Notes under the pieces: generated by a model
Databases searched by the model: none
What the model saw: only the letters and a program-made list of their open reading frames with translations
Told to the model about the DNA's origin: nothing
DNA from: Fimbriimonas sp.
GTDB lineage: Bacteria > Armatimonadota > Fimbriimonadia > Fimbriimonadales > Fimbriimonadaceae
Direction: 5' to 3'
Length of the DNA: 26,114 bases
NCBI GenBank assembly: GCA_030447945.1
Contig: JAUJNV010000029.1
Location: 1 to 26,114 of the forward strand
Shown: piece after piece, positions 9,829 through 17,044 of the stretch
Layout: every line of letters begins with the position of its first letter
How positions within the stretch are numbered: position 1 is the stretch's first letter
Translations under genes and position numbers: made by a program

Positions 9829-10245
9829 GAATTTATGCTTTGCTGAGTCTTGTCGGCGGATGGGGAGCGGCCGAGAGGGCCGTCCGCGCTACCCATCGTG
9901 GCGGTATCTCCACCTCGGATCGGAGCCCGATCGTCCACTCTGACTCGTTCTTATCATACAGAGAGATTCAATGTTGATGGAATCGTATGCCTCACTGCCG
10001 GGAGCCGTCCGAAGGACAAGGATCAAGCGATTTGGGAGTGCGGCGACCTGTCGCCGCTTTTCCCCTAGCGCGACCTGTCGCGCGTTCTCCCAGCGAGAAT
10101 CTGTAGGTAATAGACGGCGACAGGTCGCCTTACCTAAAACGGCGACAGGTCGCCGCACTCCCAAAGGGGGGCGGAACGGACTGTAGAGTGCTCTTCTTCT
10201 CGCTGTCTGTTAAAACTAACGGCAGAGTGATAGAGTTGCGGCGTT
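9829..10245. other. 417-bp intergenic region with hairpin cluster
   Basis: No convincing coding frame. It separates two divergently transcribed genes and should hold the promoter for the arabinofuranosidase on its left side. A short AT-richer segment near 9945-9985 could hold promoter elements, but I cannot define a -35/-10 pair. The right third is the gcgac/gtcgc palindrome cluster described separately. Confidence 0.5.
10031..10165. repeat. 26-bp perfect inverted repeat enclosing nested gcgac/gtcgc hairpins
   Basis: Outer arms 10031-10056 and 10140-10165 are perfect reverse complements (26 bp). Each arm contains its own palindrome CGGCGAC-CT-GTCGCCG or CGGCGAC-AG-GTCGCCG (10041-10056, 10140-10155). 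Two more sit inside: GCGCGAC-CT-GTCGCGC (10068-10083) and GGCGAC-AG-GTCGCC (10116-10129). The third is itself flanked by AGGTAA/TTACCT at 10105-10110 and 10130-10135. The DNA or RNA could fold as four small hairpins or one long cruciform. It is non-coding and looks like a repetitive extragenic element. Confidence 0.85.
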
Positions 10246-12749
10246 GTGACGATCCTTCCCCTTCTTCTTTTCGCCGGATCGGCTTATAGCTTCAACGGGC
10301 CGCAGATTCATCTCGCGGCGGTGATCGACCGAATGCGCAGCACCGCGCCGAGCGGAACGAAGATCTTGCTGACAGAGGCCCATCCCGCCGGCGGCAAGGC
10401 CGACCTCCGCATCAGGACCGGCCGCTTCGATGAGGCGATGCACGCCCTGGCGGCGCAGTCCCCGGTCCGATTCCTTCGCAACGCCGCGAAGCCGCACGTC
10501 TGGTACGTCGCCTGGTCCGATGGTGCGGTTCCCAAAGGAGGCGTACGGCTCTACCAGCAGTCCGGGTCGTATGTGCTGGAGGCGTCCGACGTCTCCATCG
10601 GAGAGATCGCGAAGGCTATCGAGGACCGGCTTTTCCTGAAGGCGCGCCACCCGCTGGGGCTCGCCGGCCTCGACCTCGGCAAGAAGGTCAAAGACTTCAA
10701 GACGAGTGCGCGCCAGCCGGGCCTCCCGGACGAGAAGCCCGCGGATCTCGTCCTTCGTCTCGTCGGCGAGCTCAATCAGGCCGACGTTTCCCCGGCGCCA
10801 TCCGACAGCAAGCGTTGGACGTGGAACCTCACCTTTCTCCCCGGCAATCCGCCGAGCCCCGGCGAATCGAGCAAGATCGACTTCGGCGCGGCGGGCGGAC
10901 CCAACATCGAGCGCCAGCACTCTCGCGAAGGCGCTGACCGATGCCTTCGCGCCGAAGGCGCCTGCCGGCCGGGCGAGGTGGGGCCGACGCCGGACGTTAC
11001 CGTTTCGGCGGTCGGCAACTCCTCGCTGATCATCGAGGGTAAGCGGGATGTCGTCAATGAGGTCCGCCGGCTTCTCGCGACGCAGCTCGACGTGCCGCAG
11101 TCGCAGATCCTTCTGGAGCTGGACGCCTACCAGGTCTCGGCCGACGCCAAAGGCCGGGGCGCCGCCGAACGCTCCGTCCGCACTCTCGCGCTCGCGCAGG
11201 AGATCGCCCGAGCGTACAAGCAGGCCTATTACCAGGCGGTGAAGGACGCGATCGTTGGGCTCAAAGATGGGATCGGGAGAGAACTCCAAGGGCGTAAATC
11301 GTTCGACCTCGACATTCGGGATCTTTTTCGAAAGGTAGGCATCGACCCGCGGGCGGATCGGCAGTTGAGCCAGACGGACGTGCTGGCCTTCCTCGGCTTA
11401 CAGCCCAAGCAGATGTCTGGACAAAGCGTACTTCGATGCGGTCAGACGGCGATTCCAAGCGGTCTACGACACGGTCGAGCGGCGAATCCTCGTACCCTTG
11501 GACGGCCGGAAGGATGTGTACGGTGCCGAGGTGGCGCAGCGCCTGCGGGACCTGAACAGGATCTCAGCCAAGGTAAGCCGCTTCTCGCCGAAGGACATCT
11601 CGAGGCCCCGAGCGTCATTCCGCCGTTCTCGCGTCGTTTGCGAAAGGGCACTTCGGGCACGGTCGAGGACAACATCACGCGGGAGGCGATCGAGACGTTC
11701 CTCATTCTCTGGTCCGCCACCGCCGATCCCATGCTCTACGCCGCCCTGGCGCGGGAAGCTCCCGAAGACGCCCCGGCGTCTAGGGAAACGAGGCAGTCGA
11801 GGGGAAGTCTTTTTTGATGGCTTTCGAAGCCTCGGGCGTGGGGGCGCTTACAGATGATTTCCCAACGTCCGGGAATCTAAGCGACCTGCTGTCAGGAGAT
11901 CGCACCGCGAAAGCTGACCCGGGTCAGCGCACGCCTCGGCGACCTGCTCGCCGAAGGTGTTCTGGCGCTTCAAGAGGACTCGGCTCACCTCGCCGACCGC
12001 CCGCTGGAGGCGTGGATCGACCGGAACGTGGTATCGCGGACCCGTGACTCGCGCTTCGGCGTGCGCTTTGGCGGAACCACAAGGCTCGCGGTCACCAGCC
12101 GGGTGCCCGGAATCACAGGCGCCGAGGCCGAGTCGTTCTTCCCCTACCGCCCCGTCGCGCCGATCGACCTGGGCTCGCTCGTTCCCATCCTCTCCCGGGA
12201 CCCCAGAGCCCCGCCGCCGGCGCGACGGACGTCGGATCGAGCTTGCTCGGGGGTGGCGTGACTCCGCTGGAGACCGCCGCTCTCCAGGCGATCTTCGATC
12301 AGGCCGCGAAGCTGCCGTACGACCGGAAGCTGGCGAGCGGCATCCACCTTTCCGTGTTGCCGACCATGCTTTCGAACGGAAGCACCGCGCGGCTTCAAAT
12401 GAAGCTGAGCCTGTCGGTCGCGCCGGACGAAGCGAACAAGGGAGGACCCAGGGGCAAGGACATGCCGGGACCGATCGATCTCCTCAAGTCGACGGTCGCC
12501 GAGACGGAGCTGCTCGCCAACGCCTTCGACATCGCGCTGGTGTCGAGTTTGAAGCTCGACGTCACCGCGCCGGGGAAGCGCGATTGGGAAGTGCCGATCC
12601 TGGGTCAGATCCTCCCGATTCGGTCTTGGTTCGTCGGGCCGACGCAGGACAAGACCGTGCGCCACGAGGCGTTGATCCTGGTCAAAGTCACTATCGTCCC
12701 CCGGGCGATGGACCTCGCCACCCGCTCCCTGGACGGAGGCGAAGGCTAG
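10246..12749 (+). CDS. Secretin-like outer-membrane/pilus-type protein (heavily frame-disrupted)
   Basis: About 830 residues when read through several frames. It starts at GTG 10246 with a short signal-like MTILPLLLFAGSAYS. A segment VTVSAVGNSSLIIEGKRDVV followed by NEVRRLLATQLDVPQSQILL (near 11000-11110) has the shape of a secretin N1-type domain, where a small KH-like fold ends in a beta strand. The last part, WEVPILGQILPIRSWFVGPT then HEALILVKVTIVPRAMDL, resembles the closing strands of type II secretins. Frame changes occur near 10912, 10975, 11425, 11600, 11815, 11890 and 12215. Downstream segments stay sensible, with few stops. No other secretion or pilus assembly genes are adjacent. 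The fold call is a judgement from motifs; the substrate is unknown. It could be a true pseudogene given the number of breaks. Confidence 0.55.
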
Positions 12750-13046
12750 CCCCTTTTGCCCTCGCACGGACTCCGCCGAAACGAGCGGCGCCCCGTGCCA
12801 GGGACGATCCCTGATGACGGCGGCTCGTCCACATCCCCGCGGAGGCTTACGCCCGCAGGGCGGCTATAGTCGTCGCGCCCGGCGACCTCGGCCCATCTCC
12901 TCGCACGGCCAGCCCTCGCGGAGCCTCCGGTACGCCCTTCGCAGGTGGAGTCGTGCCTAAGGTAGCTCCAGGCGTCGCGACGCGCGACGGCTACACGCCC
13001 TGCGGGCGTACTGATTCGAAGAAGTAGCCAACAGAGCCGGCGGGCT
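12750..13046. repeat. Intergenic region with degenerate copy of the 43-bp palindrome family
   Basis: No gene seen. Bases 12968-13010 are identical over 43 bp to 16984-17026. The shared 12-mer gtcgtgcctaag (12950-12961) also precedes the second copy at 16966. The left arm survives only as ttacgcccgcagggcg (12847-12862), matching 16870-16885. A small hairpin CAGGGA-CGA-TCCCTG (12799-12813) follows the secretin-like gene and could end its transcript. This copy therefore looks like an older, partly decayed member of the element seen intact at 16865-17032. Confidence 0.8.
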
Positions 13047-13583
13047 TTATCGTTCGGTCTGCTTGAGCAGAAGGTCGACCACGTCGTCCGGGCCCTTGTC
13101 CGAGTTGTCGATGACGATCCACCCTTGGTCTTGCAGGCCGCTGGCTCGGTAGAGCGGGTTCAGGCGGTGGATGGTCGGCACGAGGACGCTGGATTCGAAA
13201 CCTTTCCCGGTGCGCTCGGCGTTGCGCCGTAGGTTCGTCTCGAGGTCGGGGGCCACGGCGACCTTGTGCACCGGGCGGCCCGGGAAGCGGCGCGCCACGA
13301 GCGCGTCGAGGGTAGGCGGCCCCTGGCAGTGGTCGATGGCCACCGCAAATCCGGCGTCGTGGTAGCGGAGGGCGAGATCGGCGGCCCCTTCTTCGGCGAG
13401 CGAGAACTGCCTCGTCGTCTCGTCGGTCCAGCCGACCGGCGACGCGAGCCCCCCGCAGACCCACTCCCGGAGGTCGTCGACCGGGAGGTGGATGCCGAAC
13501 TCGAAGCGGTACATCAGAGCGCGGCAGAGCGTGCTCTTTCCGGCGGCGGGCGGGCCCGTGACGACGTAAATAGGGGGAGGCAC
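13047..13583 (-). CDS. P-loop kinase-like/AAA-type ATPase of unknown substrate
   Basis: Small cytoplasmic P-loop protein, 178 residues, intact. It begins MPPPIYVVTGPPAAGKST with Walker A at residues 10-18. LPVDDLREWV follows, where an Asp after the second strand often binds the acceptor or Mg in small-molecule kinases. A possible Walker B/lid region is GFAVAIDHCQGPP. R-x3-R type residues (NLRRNAERTGKG) could form the lid. Length and layout resemble zeta-toxin-like, chloramphenicol phosphotransferase-like or gluconate/shikimate kinase-like proteins, but no subfamily signature decides. It is divergent from the dioxygenase gene, with a 98-bp shared promoter gap. Confidence 0.75.
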   Translation of the reverse strand: MPPPIYVVTGPPAAGKSTLCRALMYRFEFGIHLPVDDLREWVCGGLASPVGWTDETTRQFSLAEEGAADLALRYHDAGFAVAIDHCQGPPTLDALVARRFPGRPVHKVAVAPDLETNLRRNAERTGKGFESSVLVPTIHRLNPLYRASGLQDQGWIVIDNSDKGPDDVVDLLLKQTER

Positions 13584-13681
13584 GACTCAGTTTATGGGAC
13601 AGCCCCGCCCCGATAGGCGGGAGAACACCTCCTTCCACCCTATTGTCCTACAATGAAAGGCGAGCCTTTGGAGAGAGACCC

Positions 13682-14524
13682 ATGAGCGCGACGGTACCGG
13701 CCCAGACTCAATCGTTCGACGTGGCGACCATCATGGGCGCCCTCTACGGCGACGGCATCCTCGGCCACAAGGGCGCCTTCTCCCGCGAGTGGGTCCAGCG
13801 GATGCGCGAGGAGATGGACGCGCTGTTCGAGGACGCGCTGTCGCGGCCTGGTGGCGCCGTCGGACGCGGTCCGAAGCGGTACTACGTGGAGATCCACCCG
13901 GAGAGGATCAGCGGGTTCGTCGATCTCGCCACGCACCCTTGGGTGGTCGCCGTGTGCGAGGCCGTGCTGGGGCCGGAGTACAAGATCGTCGAGATCGGCT
14001 TCGACGTGCCGCTGGAAGGCGCCATGAACCAGCCATGGCACCGCGACTTTCCTTCGCCGCCCGACACGCTCCAGGGTCGCCGCCTGAACTCGCTCGCCTT
14101 CAACATCACCGGCGTCGACGTGACGGAGGACATGGGCCCGTTCGAGATCGCCCCCGGCACGCAGTGGGACTTCCCCGAGGAGGGCTGGGAGTACGAGATG
14201 TTCCCCCCGAAGACGGCTTACCCGCGCTACGAAGCGCGCCGCACGCAGAAGATGCCCCAGATGGGCGACATCTCGGTGCGCTCGGCGCTCACTATCCACC
14301 GCGGCACCGCCAACCAATCCACCAAGTCCCGCCCCGTCCTAGTGCTCGGCGTCGACGCCCCCGGCGCCATCAACGCGGAGCGCCACGACCTCCAGTTCAC
14401 CCGCGCCTACTACGACCGCCTGCCCGAAGACCTCAAGCGCCACCTCACATGCCGCGTCGTGGAGGAGCTGGAGCCCATCCAGCAGGGCCACACGATCGAG
14501 GGGCTGGTGATGGGCGAAGCGTGA
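13682..14524 (+). CDS. Phytanoyl-CoA dioxygenase (PhyH) family Fe(II)/2-oxoglutarate oxygenase
   Basis: Cytoplasmic oxygenase of 280 residues, intact. The Fe(II)-binding triad is visible as His120 and Asp122 in QPWHRDFPSPPD and His206 in SALTIHRGTANQS. The Arg of TKSRPVLVLG about ten residues later probably holds 2-oxoglutarate. The chosen start ATG 13682 has GGAGAGAG just upstream; the frame is open further upstream but without a good ribosome site. PhyH enzymes hydroxylate varied small molecules (acyl-CoA, secondary metabolites, osmolytes), so the substrate cannot be told. Its TGA overlaps a possible small frame in a GTGA, and a hypothetical gene follows 153 bases later in the same direction. 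Confidence 0.88.
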   Translation: MSATVPAQTQSFDVATIMGALYGDGILGHKGAFSREWVQRMREEMDALFEDALSRPGGAVGRGPKRYYVEIHPERISGFVDLATHPWVVAVCEAVLGPEYKIVEIGFDVPLEGAMNQPWHRDFPSPPDTLQGRRLNSLAFNITGVDVTEDMGPFEIAPGTQWDFPEEGWEYEMFPPKTAYPRYEARRTQKMPQMGDISVRSALTIHRGTANQSTKSRPVLVLGVDAPGAINAERHDLQFTRAYYDRLPEDLKRHLTCRVVEELEPIQQGHTIEGLVMGEA

Positions 14525-14655
14525 GGAAACACCCAAAGTTATTCTCCTGCTGGTTCGACCAACTCGTCGACCTGCTGATCACGGTCAAGCGAGAGAACAA
14601 CCCCTCAGCGCGCAGCGCCGGTTACGGGGCCCTGCGCGTGGCCGACGGGGGCTAG
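14521..14655 (+). CDS. Possible 44-residue small protein coupled to the PhyH gene
   Basis: A GTG at 14521 overlaps the PhyH stop codon (GTGA) and opens a frame that fills the gap to the next gene. It encodes MRKHPKLFSCWFDQLVDLLI and then a basic, low-complexity tail ending ALRVADGG. The overlap is typical of translational coupling. The peptide has an amphipathic N-terminal helix but no known family. It may be a chance frame. Confidence 0.25.
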   Translation: MRKHPKLFSCWFDQLVDLLITVKRENNPSARSAGYGALRVADGG

Positions 14656-14677
14656 AGGGGCGCGACTGGAGCCATCC

Positions 14678-15106
14678 ATGAGCGAGACCTACGACGAGAA
14701 CGACCTGACGTATCCGATGGTCCGGCGCTCGATCTTGGAGCGCGTTGAGGCGTTTGCGACCCGCGACCCGAAGCACCTGCGCAAGTGGGTGCACCCCACG
14801 GATTACGACACACTCTATGAGGCTTGGGCCGACTTGGCGGACAGCCACAGAGCCGTAGACGAGAACAACGTCCGCCTGATCGGGGAGGCGCTGCGTAGCC
14901 GAGAGGAGGCGGAGGCGCTGCGGGTGTTCGGCGAGCGTTTCCGCGCCCTCGCCGACGCCGTGGGCGTCTACCCGATCGAGCGCCCGGACCTCTACATAAG
15001 CCACCCCGACTGGCCCCTCGTGATGAAAGCGGCGCGGGTCGCGCTCGCGAAGATGACTGACGGCACGATGGACCCTTGGCACAAACCCACGAGTCCCCCG
15101 CTCTAA
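14678..15106 (+). CDS. Hypothetical protein, 142 residues
   Basis: I do not recognise a family. The protein is intact, soluble-looking and mostly helical, without signal peptide or membrane segments. It is rich in acidic and basic residues. Notable stretches are YPMVRRSILERVEAFATRDP and NVRLIGEALRSREEAEALRV, with a conserved-looking C-terminus YISHPDWPLVMKAARVALAK. The ATG has CTGGAG about seven bases upstream. It lies downstream of the PhyH gene in the same direction and upstream of the thioredoxin-fold gene, possibly in one transcript. Confidence 0.7.
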   Translation: MSETYDENDLTYPMVRRSILERVEAFATRDPKHLRKWVHPTDYDTLYEAWADLADSHRAVDENNVRLIGEALRSREEAEALRVFGERFRALADAVGVYPIERPDLYISHPDWPLVMKAARVALAKMTDGTMDPWHKPTSPPL

Positions 15107-15216
15107 AACCCATTCCAGTAACCCTCGCCCACCCCGCCTACTCCTCAGAAGGTGGGCGCTCGCGGAGCAGAAGACGCCATAAGGAACGCCGCCACCCCCA
15201 CCCAAGTCCGACACCT

Positions 15217-15789
15217 ATGAGCGTCAATTGGAGAACGGATGTGGACGAGGCGCTTGCCGAGGCGGCCTCGGCGAAGAAGCCGCTGTTGCTGGATTTCTCG
15301 GCCGCGCCCGAGTGAGGCGGGTGCGTGCGGCTGGAAGCCGAGTCTTATGGGGACCATGAGACAGCGAATTTCATCAACGACTCGTTCGTGCCGTTCACGG
15401 TCAACGTGCACGAGAAGGCCGGGCTGTTCGGGCGTTTTAACGTCTCCTGGACGCCGGCGATCTTGATCCTGTCTCCGCGGGGCGCGGAGATCCGCCGGAT
15501 CGAGGGGTACCTGCCCAGAGACCTCTCCGGGCCGAGCTCGAGATGGGCGCGGCGCGGGCCGACTTCATGGGCAAGAAGTACGACCAGGCGGAGAGCCGGT
15601 ACGACCGCATCGCGGCCGAATTCCCCTCTCAGGCCCCCGAGGCGCTCTACTGGCGCGCCGTTTCCCGCTACAGCGCCACGCACGACGCGCGCGCCGCTGA
15701 CGCAGGTCGCCACGGAACTGCCCGCGCGGTTCCCCGACTCGCCCTGGGCCGCGAAGGCGGCCGTGTGGGCGGAGGAAGGCTCGGACTAG
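15217..15789 (+). CDS. Thioredoxin-fold protein with probable selenocysteine active site (UGGC), TPR-like tail
   Basis: About 190 residues. It starts MSVNWRTDVDEALAEAASAK, then KPLLLDFSAAPE, then an in-frame TGA (15313-15315) and GGCVRLEAESYGDHETANFI without any frame change. The TGA stands where thioredoxins carry the first active-site Cys, giving U33-G-G-C36. The following VPFTVNVHEKAGLFGRFNVS and WTPAILILSPRG, with the cis-proline after Trp-Thr, confirm the fold. After about residue 105 the frame shifts twice (near 15528 and 15697) and back. The middle piece ELEMGAARADFMGKKYDQAE ... LYWRAVSRYSATHDA is a TPR-like helical tail, ending LTQVATELPARFPDSPWAAK. Probable role: intracellular thiol-disulfide exchange or reductase; no signal peptide. 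The alternative is a nonsense change or a TGC/TGT to TGA base-call error. Confidence 0.75.
15313..15340 (+). promoter_or_regulatory. UGA selenocysteine codon and candidate bacterial SECIS hairpin
   Basis: The TGA is at 15313-15315. The hairpin CGGCT/AGCCG (15328-15332 with 15336-15340) follows with loop GGA, or CGGC/GCCG with loop TGGAA. The apical loop begins 16-17 bases after the TGA and carries G at its start. Both fit the published bacterial SECIS pattern of a stem-loop 16-37 bases after UGA with a G among the first loop bases. The stem is short (5 bp) and GC-rich DNA forms such stems easily, so this supports the call but does not prove it. Confidence 0.55.
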
Positions 15790-15832
15790 GCGGCGGGAAG
15801 GTTCCACCCTGGAGGCCCTACTATCTGTCAGA

Positions 15833-15853
15833 GGATCGGGCTTTGCCCGATCC
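15833..15853. terminator. Strong 9-bp hairpin after the thioredoxin-fold gene
   Basis: GGATCGGGC-TTT-GCCCGATCC, a perfect 9-bp stem with a 3-base loop, 44 bases past the TAG of the thioredoxin-fold gene. No T-run follows. It stands between two converging genes (the thioredoxin on plus, the prepilin on minus), so a bidirectional terminator role is likely. Confidence 0.55.
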
Positions 15854-15918
15854 GCGACAGGAATGTCGCGGCCCCATCAGGAATGTCGGGCCTCCAGGGA
15901 CAGGAATGTCGGGCCTCC
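15853..15918. repeat. Three tandem-like copies of caggaatgtcg(g/c)g phrase
   Basis: The first copy is the hairpin CGCGAC-AGGAAT-GTCGCG (15853-15870). The 18-mer caggaatgtcgggcctcc then occurs identically at 15878-15895 and 15901-15918. Spacing between starts is 20 and 23 bases. The last copy touches the stop codon of the prepilin gene. The reverse complement reads ggaggcccgacattcctg, a phrase-like repeat probably dispersed in the genome. Confidence 0.8.
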
Positions 15919-16737
15919 TAGGGCAGTCGGTCCGGGTCGAAGCACTTGCCTTTGCCGACTAGCGCGGTTTCTTGGGCCAGCGGCCGGCAGTCGCCTGCGC
16001 AGTCGGCCCAGTCCATCGTCCACGGCGCCATGTTGTCGCCGCGCCGCTCCAGCGCCTGGCTCCAGTGCACCAGGCCGACGTGGCCGTCGACGAAGCAGGT
16101 GATCATCTTCTTGCGGTACCGGAACGGGTTCTCCTTCGTGTATCCGTTGGTCCATCGGGCGCCGTCGCACGAGATGTTGATGTCGAGCGACTCCAGCAGG
16201 CCGGGAAGTCGTTCCGGCCGGGCACCACGTCCGGGTCGCCGCCGGTGAAGAAGGCGTACACCGCTGCCGGCTCCTCCAGCGCGGTGGCCTGCTGAGCCGG
16301 CACGTTGGTCGCCTTGCTCAGACCGTCGTAGTTGTACGTGTAGTTGCCATCGTTGCCCCAGTTAAACTTGGTTAACTGCTCCGTGGTGTCGGGGCTAAGA
16401 GGGCAATTGAAGATATCGACGTTCTTCACATACGGCCCGTAGAAGTACGGCCAGTTGGTCCAGGATTTGAGACCTCCCCGGCCGTTAGGCATGACCTTGA
16501 GTTCTCCAAACCCGTAGGCGGCGGGCGCGTCAACCGCCTTGAGGTTCTTGTGAAAGGTGTCGTCGTACTCGCTCAGGTAGAGGTTCATGCCCACGGACAT
16601 CTGGCGCATGTTGCTCAGGGACTGGGTGCCTTCGCGCTCTCCTTCGCCTGGGCGAAGACGGGGAAGAGGATCGCGGCGAGGATCGCGATGATCGCGATGA
16701 CGACGAGCAGCTCGATGAGGGTAAAGGCCTTTCGCAT
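15918..16737 (-). CDS. Type II/IV prepilin-like protein with N-methylation motif, DUF1559-like (frame-disrupted)
   Basis: About 270 residues. It starts MRKAFTLIELLVVIAIIAIL (ATG at 16737), a classic type III signal peptide: cleavage before Phe5, Glu at +5 of the mature protein, then a hydrophobic helix. LSNMRQMSVGMNLYLSEYDD follows, as in DUF1559/pseudopilin proteins of Armatimonadota and Planctomycetota. The C-terminus has FVDGHVGLVHWSQALERRGD, the usual closing motif, and ends PDRLP. Frame breaks lie near 16635 (one base missing after QAKE) and near 16205 (after PGRNDFP). Processing by a prepilin peptidase and assembly into a surface or periplasmic fibre is the family expectation. No assembly genes are adjacent. 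Confidence 0.85.
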
Positions 16738-16864
16738 GAGGCTCCTTGAGGCTTTCGCCACGTTCGGTGGGGAACCCGCTCAAAATTAAGGTCCGTTTAA
16801 GTAGCCGGATGCTTTACCGACTCTTAACATGAAGCCATCCCGGCCCCCCGCCGACATCCTCTCC

Positions 16865-17032
16865 GAGGGTTACGCCCGCAGGGCGTGTAGCCGTCGCGCG
16901 TCGCGACGCCTGGGCGTTCCTCAAGGCACGCCGTTGGCTGCGCATCTGGTGCGTCCCTCGTGTAGGTCGTGCCTAAGTCATGCCCAGGCGTCGCGACGCG
17001 CGACGGCTACACGCCCTGCGGGCGTAACCCTC
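16865..17032. repeat. 51-bp perfect inverted repeat (palindromic intergenic element)
   Basis: Bases 16865-16915 and 16982-17032 are perfect reverse complements (51 bp) around a 66-bp spacer. Each arm holds smaller palindromes such as cgcgtcgcgacgcg and gcccgcagggc. The right arm shares 43 identical bases with 12968-13010, and gtcgtgcctaag in the spacer is shared too. The element fills the gap between the prepilin start and the phoD stop (17045). It encodes nothing obvious and would form a very stable hairpin in RNA on either strand, possibly ending the phoD message. Confidence 0.9.
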
Positions 17033-17044
17033 TGGGCGTACGCC

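Noticed and set aside
7822..9846. Long open frame (674 codons) on the plus strand opposite the arabinofuranosidase
   Set aside because: Its translation is rich in Arg, Val, Glu and His and has no domain; it is the antisense shadow of a clear GH127/GH146-type protein in a GC-rich genome.
13643..13681. Upstream TTG start for the PhyH gene
   Set aside because: ATG 13682 has a good GGAGAGAG ribosome site and starts the family-like region; the TTG has none.
15853..15918. Possible CRISPR-like repeat array
   Set aside because: The copies are 18 bp with spacings of 20-23 bp overall, leaving gaps of only a few bases; too few and too short for spacers, and no cas genes.
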